The notes: generated by a model from the sequence alone, not told the origin. 5,489 bases of DNA from Nanobdellota archaeon (GCA_018897135.1 JAHILJ010000032.1:1-5489), one strand, 5' to 3'. Positions 1-5,060 are shown, numbered from the stretch's first letter. A program made the numbers and translations.

Positions 1-335
1 CTGCTATTACAGATGCTCTTAAAACAATTAAGCTTGCTGAAAAAATGAAAAAAAATGTGTTAGGAATAATTGTTACTCGTGTAAAAAAGAATAAAATTGA
101 AATGCCTCCGGAAGTTGTGAAAGAAATGTTGGAAAAACAAATTCTTGGAATGATTCCTGAGGATATTTGCGTTCAAAAATCTTTGAGTTTAAGAGACGCT
201 GTGATTCACACTCATCCTAAAAGCAAGGCCTCAAGAGCTTACAAAGAAATTGCTGCGAAAATTATAGAAATAAACTATGATTCTGATTTAGACAAACCTT
301 CATTCTGGAAAAGAATTTTTGGAAGGAGATATTAA
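1..335 (+). CDS. minD: MinD/ParA-family P-loop ATPase, C-terminal part (5' end outside the window)
   Basis: The reading frame is open from base 3 (bases 1-2 finish a codon cut by the edge), so about 110 C-terminal residues are visible. The Met at base 45 is internal, not a start. The visible part follows archaeal MinD: a segment beginning AITDALKTIKLAEK, a buried strand VLGIIVTRV, then ILGMIPEDICVQKSL and a helix with AVIHTHPKSKASRAYKEIA. The Walker A and B motifs lie upstream and cannot be checked. The tail SFWKRIFGRRY matches the amphipathic membrane-targeting helix of MinD proteins, so the protein probably binds the membrane when ATP-bound and takes part in positioning cellular structures; in archaea the exact role varies. 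It ends in TAA and converges on the synthetase gene with an 85-base gap. Other ParA/MinD subfamilies are possible, but the tail favours MinD. Confidence 0.88.
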   Translation, partial: AITDALKTIKLAEKMKKNVLGIIVTRVKKNKIEMPPEVVKEMLEKQILGMIPEDICVQKSLSLRDAVIHTHPKSKASRAYKEIAAKIIEINYDSDLDKPSFWKRIFGRRY

Positions 336-350
336 CTATATTCTCTAAAC

Positions 351-368
351 TATATATTGTGATATATA
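351..368. repeat. AT-only inverted repeat between convergent genes
   Basis: TATATAT (351-357) and ATATATA (362-368) are perfect inverted copies around a TGTG loop. The motif lies between the MinD stop and the stop of the synthetase tail remnant. A direct repeat AACTATAT (334-341 and 348-355) precedes it. A weak terminator or plain AT-rich spacer are both possible; archaeal termination usually relies on T-tracts rather than hairpins, so no function is claimed. Confidence 0.35.
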
Positions 369-420
369 CTTTGTAAGGTGTATTTTATACTATCCAATTA
401 TGCATCCGTTTTCAATATTT

Positions 421-804
421 TTACTTGTGCCCTTTTAGGGTATCAGGAGAAATTAAGACAACTTTTTCATGGTTTTCTGTTGAAGCTGCAAGAAGCATTC
501 CTTGTGATTCTATTCCTCGCATTTTTCTTGGAGCAAGGTTTGAAAAATAAATTATTTTTTTATTTTTTTATTCTTCTTTTGAATAATGTTGCTTAATTCC
601 TGCGCAAATGATTCTTTCTCCCAATTCTCCAACATCTAAAGTTAGTTTGTAAAGTTTATCTGCGCCTTCGATTTCTTCAACCTGTTTTATTTCAGCTACT
701 CGTAAATCTAACTTTTCCCAATCTTCAAAATTAACTTTTTCCCAAGTGTCGTCGGGAAGCATGCAAATTTTGTTTTCAAAATTAACTTGTGCTATTCCTT
801 CCAT
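421..804 (-). pseudogene. Methionyl-tRNA synthetase C-terminal tRNA-binding domain (beta part), interrupted by an in-frame stop
   Basis: Read on the minus strand from ATG at 804, this frame encodes a Trbp111/EMAPII-like OB-fold domain. It enters the domain at EDWEKLDLRVAEI, continues through GADKLYKLTLDVGE and IICAGIKQHY, and then meets TAA at 568-570. The same frame runs on without any shift for 48 more codons to TAA at 421-423. These still encode the most conserved stretch of the family (NLAPRKMRGIESQGMLLAAS, then VVLISPD). Against the E. coli MetG tail as I recall it, spacing on both sides of the stop is unchanged and the stop falls where Leu stands, so a single TTA-to-TAA change explains it. 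The domain normally dimerises the synthetase and strengthens tRNA binding. It may be a recent nonsense mutation, a sequencing error or a readthrough site. Reassignment of TAA is unlikely because all identified genes here end in TAA. Confidence 0.85.
568..804 (-). CDS. Truncated 78-residue product of the synthetase beta frame
   Basis: This is what standard translation would make from the interrupted frame. It has about 20 lead residues (starting MEGIAQVNFENK), then the first part of the OB-fold from EDWEKLDLRVAEI to GIKQHYSKEE. It lacks the NLAPRKM strand and everything after it, including the part that completes the barrel and the dimer contacts in this family, so a stable fold is doubtful. 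The start is taken at 804 because ATG follows the upstream gene's TAA after a single base (TAA-G-ATG), an arrangement suited to termination-reinitiation. An AGGAG lies about 22 bases upstream, too far for a normal ribosome binding site. A longer same-frame start at 912 exists but lies wholly inside the upstream gene and adds no family-like sequence. Confidence 0.6.
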   Translation of the reverse strand: MEGIAQVNFENKICMLPDDTWEKVNFEDWEKLDLRVAEIKQVEEIEGADKLYKLTLDVGELGERIICAGIKQHYSKEE

Positions 805-805
805 C

Positions 806-2212
806 TTAAATCTTCTTAAACAAAACTTCTCCTTTTTTGATGTTTTTTGAATTAAATTGTTTTTGGATTTTTTCAGCTGAGTTTGGAATAAATGGCCAAA
901 GAAGTTCTGCAATTTTTAAAATAGATTCTTTAAGTTCATAAAGAACTTTCTTATCTTTGGTTTCCCATGGTTTTTTTTGTTGAACATATTCATTGCAAAT
1001 ATCAATAAAAGCAAAAATTTCGTTAAGTGCTCTGTCTACTTCAAATTCCTTAAAATGATTTTCTATTTTTTTTGCATTAAGTTTTTTCAAAAGTTTGTTT
1101 TCTGTTTTTTCAATGCCATTTTTTTTGCCCAAACATTCTGCAGTTATGGGTACACCGAGTGGTGCAATCAATCCAGCAACTCGCGAAACTAAATTTCCGA
1201 GTTTGTTTGCAAGTTCGTTGTTGTGTCTTTCAATTAAAATTTCTTCTGAAAAATCAGAGTCCTCAAAAACAGAACAACGCAAAAGTGAATATCGAACAGC
1301 GTCGGTTCCATATTTTTTTAGAATTTCTAAAGGGTCGATAACATTTCCTAAGCTTTTTGACATTTTTTGCCCCCCCATATTTAGGTAACCGTGGACTAAA
1401 AGAGTTTTAGGCAATTCATAATTTGCAGACATTAAAATTGCTGGCCAGATAACAGAATGAAACCAGTTAATTCCTTTTCCTACCACATGAACATCAGCAG
1501 GCCATTGTTTTTCAGCTCCAGAAATATAATTGATTAATGCATCTATCCAAACATAAACTTTGAAATTTTTGTCTCCTGGAAAATCTATTCCCCAATCTGC
1601 GTTTTTCCTGCTTATGCATAAATCATTTAAACCAGATTCAATTCGGGAGAGGATTTCTTTTTTTCTTGATTCTGGGACAATGTATTTTTTTACAAACTTT
1701 TTTAATTTTTTTTCATATTTGCTTAATTTAAAAAAATAAGCTTCTTCTTTTCTAAATTCAGGTTTTTTATTATGTTCAGGGCATTTTCCGTCAACCAATT
1801 CTTTTTCAGTGATGAAGGCCTCGCATCCAGTGCAATAAAATCCTTCGTATTTCCCTTTGTATATGTCTTTTTTATCAATTATTTTTTTTAAAAATTTAAC
1901 AACAACTTTTGCATGTTCTATTTCACTTGTTCGAACAAATTTATCACAATCTATGTTTAATTCTTTAACAAGAGTTTTGAAAAATTCTGTATTTTTATCA
2001 ATAAATTCTTTTACATTCATGCCTGCATTTTTAGCTGCCAGAACATTTTTTTGTGCATTTTCATCAACACCTGTTAAAAAGAAAACTTGTTCTTTTTTTT
2101 GTTTATGCCAACGTGCCAAAACATCTGCTAAAACTTTTTCAAATGCGTGCCCGATGTGCGGTTTTGCATTTACATAATCAATTGCAGTTGTGATATAAAA
2201 TGTTTTTTTCAT
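806..2212 (-). CDS. metG: Methionyl-tRNA synthetase, catalytic and anticodon-binding body (bacterial type)
   Basis: The 468-residue protein activates methionine with ATP and charges tRNA-Met. Landmarks in order: class I HIGH signature in YVNAKPHIGHAFE (HIGH at residues 19-22); one zinc knuckle in the connective peptide (C127, C130, C144, with H147 in place of a fourth Cys); DLCISRKNADWGI (about 197-209); VYVWIDALINYISG; KMSKS at 283-287 followed by LGN; and the helical anticodon-binding domain with N340/R344 in GNLVSR and W416 in KKPW, which match the anticodon-reading residues of E. coli MetRS. One zinc knuckle and KMSKS-LGN are the bacterial form; archaeal enzymes usually have more knuckle cysteines and a KFSKS-like loop. 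It ends at GEVLFKKI, just where the body ends in longer MetRS, and the tRNA-binding tail follows in another frame one base later. The ATG at 2212 has a TATA-like element about 24 bases upstream and lies 34 bases after the preceding stop. Confidence 0.96.
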   Translation of the reverse strand: MKKTFYITTAIDYVNAKPHIGHAFEKVLADVLARWHKQKKEQVFFLTGVDENAQKNVLAAKNAGMNVKEFIDKNTEFFKTLVKELNIDCDKFVRTSEIEHAKVVVKFLKKIIDKKDIYKGKYEGFYCTGCEAFITEKELVDGKCPEHNKKPEFRKEEAYFFKLSKYEKKLKKFVKKYIVPESRKKEILSRIESGLNDLCISRKNADWGIDFPGDKNFKVYVWIDALINYISGAEKQWPADVHVVGKGINWFHSVIWPAILMSANYELPKTLLVHGYLNMGGQKMSKSLGNVIDPLEILKKYGTDAVRYSLLRCSVFEDSDFSEEILIERHNNELANKLGNLVSRVAGLIAPLGVPITAECLGKKNGIEKTENKLLKKLNAKKIENHFKEFEVDRALNEIFAFIDICNEYVQQKKPWETKDKKVLYELKESILKIAELLWPFIPNSAEKIQKQFNSKNIKKGEVLFKKI

Positions 2213-2230
2213 GATCTAAGAAGAAAAGTA

Positions 2231-2240
2231 GAATATAAAA
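2231..2240 (-). promoter_or_regulatory. TATA-box-like element upstream of metG
   Basis: On the minus strand this reads TTTTATATTC, centred about 24 bases before the metG ATG at 2212. The 34-base gap to the upstream gene contains no clear Shine-Dalgarno site, so metG may have its own leaderless transcript as well as any readthrough from the gene before it. AT richness makes chance matches common. Confidence 0.45.
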
Positions 2241-2246
2241 AACTAA

Positions 2247-2591
2247 TTATTTCTCTAAATGGTCTCTAAGGTAATTTTCTAACCCATCTACTGTTTGCCT
2301 TGTGTATAAATGGTTGTCTTTGATAATTCTTTTATAAACTTTTTTTAAGTTTTCTAAATCTATTGATTTGAATGAACTAAACCCGATTAGTTTATATCTT
2401 AAATCATTTCCTTTTATTTGTCCTTTAATTTCTTTAATAGGATTGAAAACAGGGTGAATTAAATCATATATTTTTTGTTCAATTTCTCTTATTTCTCTAT
2501 TTTGATTAATTATTAAGAAAAACCAATCTATTGCTTCAGGAAATTCCTCAGATCTAAAATAATTGTATCTTACTTGTCTTTCATTATTCAT
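2247..2591 (-). CDS. Hypothetical protein, 114 residues
   Basis: I do not recognise the family. The product is soluble, rich in charged residues, with no signal peptide, membrane segment or cysteine pair. An aromatic N-terminal part (YNYFRSEEFPEAIDWFFLII) is followed by a likely charged helix (NREIREIEQKIYDLIHPVF) and a lysine-rich C-terminal half ending in LENYLRDHLEK. The overall look is alpha-helical. ATG at 2591 is the only sensible start: it lies 41 bases from the divergent tRNA-Gly gene, with a TATA-like element about 26 bases upstream. It is the first gene of the leftward block and sits 34 bases ahead of metG, so co-transcription is possible but gives no clue to function. Codon use matches its neighbours and no longer frame competes on the other strand, so it is probably a real gene. 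Confidence 0.7.
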   Translation of the reverse strand: MNNERQVRYNYFRSEEFPEAIDWFFLIINQNREIREIEQKIYDLIHPVFNPIKEIKGQIKGNDLRYKLIGFSSFKSIDLENLKKVYKRIIKDNHLYTRQTVDGLENYLRDHLEK

Positions 2592-2599
2592 GAAAAAGT

Positions 2600-2610
2600 A
2601 AATAAATAAC
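2600..2610 (+). promoter_or_regulatory. TATA-box-like element of the tRNA-Gly gene
   Basis: AAATAAATAAC is centred about 28 bases before the first base of the tRNA (2633), the expected distance for an archaeal TATA box on a tRNA gene. It lies inside the short divergent region shared with the leftward hypothetical gene. Confidence 0.5.
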
Positions 2611-2611
2611 T

Positions 2612-2620
2612 CTTTTTAAT
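2612..2620 (-). promoter_or_regulatory. TATA-box-like element of the leftward hypothetical gene
   Basis: On the minus strand this reads ATTAAAAAG, centred about 26 bases before the ATG at 2591. It fits a leaderless transcript that starts at or next to the start codon. The AT-rich setting limits certainty. Confidence 0.4.
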
Positions 2621-2632
2621 TATTATTGTATT

Positions 2633-2774
2633 GCATCAGTGGTCTAATGGTAGAATATGAGCTTCCCAATGGGTTTCTTTTAGAAAAAGAAAAGCTACAT
2701 TGTAAAAGAAAACTAAATTTGCTATTCCTTTCAGGAAAGAGCTTGTGACCCGGGTTCGATTCCCGGCTGGTGCA
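2633..2774 (+). tRNA. tRNA-Gly(CCC) with a 71-base intron
   Basis: Acceptor stem GCATCAG (2633-2639) pairs with CTGGTGC (2767-2773, one T-G pair), with discriminator A at 2774 and no encoded CCA. The anticodon stem TGAGC (2658-2662) pairs with GCTTG (2741-2745) using two wobble pairs. The loop after splicing is TTCCCAA, giving anticodon CCC at 2665-2667. The T arm is CCGGG-TTCGATT-CCCGG. The mature length is 71 bases, normal for tRNA-Gly. The D stem is weak: GTCT against GAAT leaves a C-A mismatch, though TCT/AGA can form three pairs. It reads GGG codons. An oligo-T run follows 20 bases downstream. Confidence 0.95.
2669..2739 (+). other. Archaeal tRNA intron in tRNA-Gly (between positions 37 and 38)
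   Basis: The bulge-helix-bulge site is canonical. The central helix pairs TTCC (2663-2666, exon) with GGAA (2734-2737, intron). Bulge one is C-A|A (cut after 2668) and bulge two is A-G|A (cut after 2739). The outer helix TGGG (2670-2673) pairs with TTCA (2730-2733), including two G-T pairs. Inside the intron, TTTCTTTT (2674-2681) and AAAAGAAA (2685-2692) form an 8-pair hairpin with a 3-base loop. A second TTCC (2725-2728) could compete for the same GGAA. No open frame or C/D box is visible. Confidence 0.9.
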
Positions 2775-2780
2775 TACAAA

Positions 2781-2796
2781 CTTTTATTAATTAATT
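2781..2796 (+). promoter_or_regulatory. TATA-box-like element upstream of the MFS transporter gene
   Basis: CTTTTATTAATTAATT is centred about 27 bases before the ATG at 2815. No Shine-Dalgarno site precedes the ATG, so a leaderless transcript is likely. The element lies just after the tRNA-Gly gene. Confidence 0.45.
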
Positions 2797-2800
2797 TTTT
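2795..2800 (+). terminator. Oligo-T tract after tRNA-Gly
   Basis: Six T in a row 20 bases after the tRNA end. Archaeal RNA polymerase commonly terminates at such tracts, so this may end the tRNA transcript before the transporter gene. The call rests on position and T content only. Confidence 0.35.
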
Positions 2801-2814
2801 CTTTAAATTTAAAG
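2801..2814. repeat. Perfect 14-base palindrome abutting the MFS start codon
   Basis: CTTTAAATTTAAAG is its own reverse complement and ends exactly at the base before ATG. It could be an operator placed over the transcription start, or a chance product of AT-rich sequence. Confidence 0.3.
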
Positions 2815-4191
2815 ATGGTGAAAAAATATTCAGAGAATTTTCTAAAAAAAAGTGCGAGAAGAAATAGTATAAGCGAAGGAATTTTCGCTTCTATTAAAAC
2901 TCATCTTGGTGATAATTTTGTGCAACCTTTTGCAATTGCTTTAAATGCAAGCAGTTCTGTTGTCGCACTTTTAACTTCTGTTGCAGGACTTTTATGGCCT
3001 TTTAGTCAGATTTATGGTTCAAAACTTATGCAAAAACAATCAAGAAAAAAAATTACTTTGGCAATGTCTTTTTTAAGATCTTTTTTTTGGCTTTCTCTTA
3101 TTGTTTTAGCAATGCTTTCATACAAAAATAAAATAAGTTGGTTGCTTCCTGCTTTACTATTGGTTTTTTATGGAATTTATAATCTTGTTGCAGGAATAGC
3201 ATATCCTTCGTGGTTTTCTTGGATGGGGGACATAATTGATGAAAATCATAGGGGGAGGTGGTTTTCAAAAAGAGATTTAATAATTGGTTTTTCAGGAGCA
3301 GCAGCTTTGATTTTTGCTTCTTTGTTTTTAGATTTTTTTAAAAATAAAGGTTTTGTTTTAATTGGGTTTTCTATTTTATTTTTTCTTGCTTTTGTATTTA
3401 GAATTTTAAGTTGTTATTTTTTGAACAAGCAATACGAACCCAAATTAAAAATAAAAGATACAAATTATTTTTCGTTTGCCCAATTTTTGAAAAGAGCTCC
3501 AAAAACTAATTTTGGAAAGTTTACTTTGTTTAGGGCGATGATGGCCTTTGCGACAACGATTTCGACCGCGCTTCTTGCAGTTTATTTGTTGAGGCATTTA
3601 GAATTTAATTATTTAACTTATATGATTATTGTTTTTGGTGCAAGTGTTTTTTCATTTTTTGCATTAGAGCTTTGGGGGAAATTTGCAGATAAGTATGGAA
3701 ATTATAAAATTTTAATTATTACTACTTTCTTTATTCCTATAATTTCTCTTTTGTGGATTTTGCATCCTTCTCCAATATATCTTTTCTTTGTACCTTCTTT
3801 ACTTAACCATGTAGTTGCTGTTGGATTTAACTTGGCAACAAATAATTTTATTTATGATAATGTTAGCAAGCAGAAAAGAGGCGGGGCGATTTCTTATTAT
3901 AATATTCTACAAGGCATCGGAGTTTTCTTTGGTTCTGTGTTAGCAGCTTTTTTAATTAAATATCTTAATACAAAAATTATTTCCCCTATAATTTTAATTT
4001 TCTTAATTAGTACTTTTGTAAGAATGTTTGTGATTGCTTATTGGGTTCCGAAGTTAAGAGAAGTTAGAAAAACTCAAAAATTTAAGGGGATGAGTTCTGT
4101 TGGAAAGCTCATAAAAAAAGATTTTAAGCCAACTATAATTCAGGAAATACATCAGATAACTTCTATTGGAAAATATTTACATTTAAAATAA
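2815..4191 (+). CDS. Major facilitator superfamily (MFS) transporter, 12 predicted membrane helices
   Basis: The 458-residue protein is a membrane carrier. By eye, hydrophobic segments fall near residues 22-42, 46-66, 82-102, 108-129, 157-174, 179-202, 236-259, 264-286, 297-315, 320-343, 358-384 and 389-411, a 6+6 pattern split by a basic loop at about 203-235. MFS motif A is clear in the second half between helices 8 and 9 (GKFADKYGNYK, about 288-298). Its first-half copy is degenerate (GSKLMQKQSRKK, about 68-79). Helix 4 leads into AYPSWFSWMGDI and DENHRGRWFSKR, an RGR loop seen in many uncharacterised archaeal and bacterial MFS proteins. A positively charged soluble tail follows helix 12 from about residue 412. 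The substrate cannot be deduced and no neighbour suggests one. The start at 2815 lies 40 bases after the tRNA, with a TATA-like element at the right distance. Confidence 0.9.
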   Translation: MVKKYSENFLKKSARRNSISEGIFASIKTHLGDNFVQPFAIALNASSSVVALLTSVAGLLWPFSQIYGSKLMQKQSRKKITLAMSFLRSFFWLSLIVLAMLSYKNKISWLLPALLLVFYGIYNLVAGIAYPSWFSWMGDIIDENHRGRWFSKRDLIIGFSGAAALIFASLFLDFFKNKGFVLIGFSILFFLAFVFRILSCYFLNKQYEPKLKIKDTNYFSFAQFLKRAPKTNFGKFTLFRAMMAFATTISTALLAVYLLRHLEFNYLTYMIIVFGASVFSFFALELWGKFADKYGNYKILIITTFFIPIISLLWILHPSPIYLFFVPSLLNHVVAVGFNLATNNFIYDNVSKQKRGGAISYYNILQGIGVFFGSVLAAFLIKYLNTKIISPIILIFLISTFVRMFVIAYWVPKLREVRKTQKFKGMSSVGKLIKKDFKPTIIQEIHQITSIGKYLHLK

Positions 4192-4194
4192 GAA

Positions 4195-4205
4195 CTTATT
4201 TAAAA
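4195..4205 (+). promoter_or_regulatory. TATA-box-like element of the zinc-ribbon/Hsp20 gene
   Basis: CTTATTTAAAA is centred about 23 bases before the ATG at 4223 and is the best TATA match in the 31-base gap after the transporter stop. There is no Shine-Dalgarno site in the gap. This points to a separate, leaderless transcript rather than translation from a transporter message. Confidence 0.5.
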
Positions 4206-4222
4206 CCAGACATACAACCTTT

Positions 4223-4873
4223 ATGATGTTTAATAAGAAAAAATGCAAAAATTGCGGAAACAAGAGTGATGAAAAAAATAAGTTTTGTTCTAATTGTGGG
4301 TTTAATTTAAGCAGAGAATCTAATCAAAATGAAGATTGGGGTTTGTTAGGAAAAGATGATTCTTCTGAAGATTTTTTTGGGAATTCTTTTTTTAATGGTT
4401 TTACAGGAAATATGCTGAATAAATTTCTTGGAAGCACTATGAAAATGTTTGAAAAAGAAATGCAAAAAATGCAAAATGTTCCGAGAGCTCCCAGAACAAA
4501 CTTTGAACTTTTTATTAATGGGAAAAGAATTAATCCTCAAAATATTAAGGTTACAAAGAATGCAGTTCAAAAACAACCGGCGAGAAAAGAAAGTATTGAA
4601 TTGCCGTCGAAAAAGTTGAAAGATTTTGTAAATTTTCCTCAAGAAACTCCTAAGACAAATGTGAGGAGACTTTCAGATAAAGTGATTTATGAAATTGAAA
4701 TTCCAGGTGTGAAATCAATTGAAAATGTGTCAATCAATCAAATTGGGAACAGTATTGAAATAAAAGCTGTTTCAAAAGACAAAGCTTATTTTAAAATAAT
4801 TAACATTGCTCTTCCAATTACAAATTATAATTTAGAAAAAGACAAGCTTGTTCTTGAATTGGGTGTGAATTAA
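4223..4873 (+). CDS. Zinc-ribbon protein with a C-terminal Hsp20/alpha-crystallin-like domain
   Basis: 216 residues in three parts. Residues 8-25 form a small zinc ribbon with two knuckles (CKNCG and CSNCG; C8, C11, C22, C25). Residues about 30-145 are low complexity: an acidic, Phe/Gly/Asn-rich stretch around GNSFFNGFTGNMLNKFLG, a Met/Lys-rich helix (MKMFEKEMQKMQN) and a short strand-like segment FELFINGKRINPQNI. Residues about 146-214 resemble a small heat-shock beta-sandwich: VRRLSDKVIYEIEIPGV, IENVSINQIGNSIEIKA, then IALPI and LEKDKLVLEL, where Hsp20 proteins usually have the GVL strand. The I-x-I tail used for oligomer assembly is missing. I infer a soluble chaperone-like or scaffold protein; the zinc ribbon may bind nucleic acid or protein. 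ATG at 4223 is followed at once by a second ATG at 4226, and either could be used. Confidence 0.75.
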   Translation: MMFNKKKCKNCGNKSDEKNKFCSNCGFNLSRESNQNEDWGLLGKDDSSEDFFGNSFFNGFTGNMLNKFLGSTMKMFEKEMQKMQNVPRAPRTNFELFINGKRINPQNIKVTKNAVQKQPARKESIELPSKKLKDFVNFPQETPKTNVRRLSDKVIYEIEIPGVKSIENVSINQIGNSIEIKAVSKDKAYFKIINIALPITNYNLEKDKLVLELGVN

Positions 4874-4877
4874 AAAA

Positions 4878-4887
4878 CTTTAAATAA
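4878..4887 (+). promoter_or_regulatory. TATA box of the tRNA-Ile gene
   Basis: CTTTAAATAA, with core TTTAAATA at 4879-4886, is centred about 29 bases before the first base of the tRNA at 4912. Spacing and sequence match an archaeal TATA box, and this is the clearest promoter in the window. Confidence 0.65.
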
Positions 4888-4911
4888 GCTTTAACATAGA
4901 TATTTCTATAT

Positions 4912-5029
4912 GAGGCTGTAGCTCAGCCTGGTAGAGCACTGCTCTGATAAGTACGAATAAGTTTGTTCATTCCGAACTAGATACAATTCAGGAAGGCAGG
5001 GGTCCACGGTTCGAATCCGTGCAGCCTCA
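4912..5029 (+). tRNA. tRNA-Ile(GAT) with a 44-base intron
   Basis: Acceptor stem GAGGCTG (4912-4918) pairs perfectly with CAGCCTC (5022-5028), with discriminator A at 5029 and no encoded CCA. The D arm is GCTC-AGCCTGGTA-GAGC. The anticodon stem CTGCT (4939-4943) pairs with GGCAG (4995-4999). The spliced loop CTGATAA gives anticodon GAT at 4946-4948. The variable loop is GGGTC and the T arm CACGG-TTCGAAT-CCGTG. The mature length is 74 bases. It reads AUC and AUU codons. A T5 tract follows at 5034-5038. Confidence 0.96.
4950..4993 (+). other. Archaeal tRNA intron in tRNA-Ile (between positions 37 and 38)
   Basis: The central helix pairs CTGA (4944-4947, exon) with TCAG (4988-4991, intron). Bulge one is T-A|A (cut after 4949) and bulge two is G-A|A (cut after 4993). 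Inside the intron, AGTTTG (4960-4965) pairs with CGAACT (4973-4978) around a 7-base loop. The helix next to the first bulge is weak: only two pairs are contiguous, or GTA/TAC with an AAT bulge, so the site may be a relaxed form. Confidence 0.88.
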
Positions 5030-5033
5030 TATC

Positions 5034-5038
5034 TTTTT
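5034..5038 (+). terminator. Short oligo-T tract after tRNA-Ile
   Basis: Five T followed by C, five bases after the tRNA end. This is a plausible transcript end for the tRNA in an archaeon. The call rests on sequence and position only. Confidence 0.35.
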
Positions 5039-5050
5039 CATCACAATAAT

Positions 5051-5060
5051 ACTTATAAAA
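5051..5060 (+). promoter_or_regulatory. TATA-box-like element of the small hypothetical gene
   Basis: ACTTATAAAA is centred about 26 bases before the ATG at 5081 but only about 11 bases before the ATG at 5066. This favours 5081 as the true start, with transcription beginning at or near it. Confidence 0.5.

Noticed and set aside
45..47. ATG at 45 as a gene start for a 96-residue protein
   Set aside because: The frame is open to the left edge and the upstream residues (AITDALKTIKLAEK) fit the MinD family, so this Met is internal.
568..570. Reassignment of TAA to an amino acid as the reason for the interrupted synthetase tail
   Set aside because: All identified genes in the window end in TAA at their expected length, so TAA works as a normal stop here.
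378..596. Plus-strand open frame with a GTG start and a hydrophobic, membrane-like translation
   Set aside because: It lies antisense to the conserved tail of the synthetase (NLAPRKM... on the minus strand). The hydrophobicity comes from reading AT-rich, lysine-coding DNA backwards.
805..912. Longer start for the synthetase tail at 912
   Set aside because: The extra 36 residues come from a second frame of the metG body and do not resemble the tail family. ATG at 804 follows the upstream stop directly.
977..2177. Several plus-strand open frames inside 977-1192, 1095-1388, 1159-1341 and 1857-2177
   Set aside because: All are antisense to the well-supported metG body, with Phe/Ser/Cys-rich translations typical of reversed AT-rich coding DNA.
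4346..4642. Minus-strand frame of 98 residues rich in Phe, Arg and Ile
   Set aside because: It is antisense to the zinc-ribbon/Hsp20 gene, which has recognisable domains. The translation has no family-like features.
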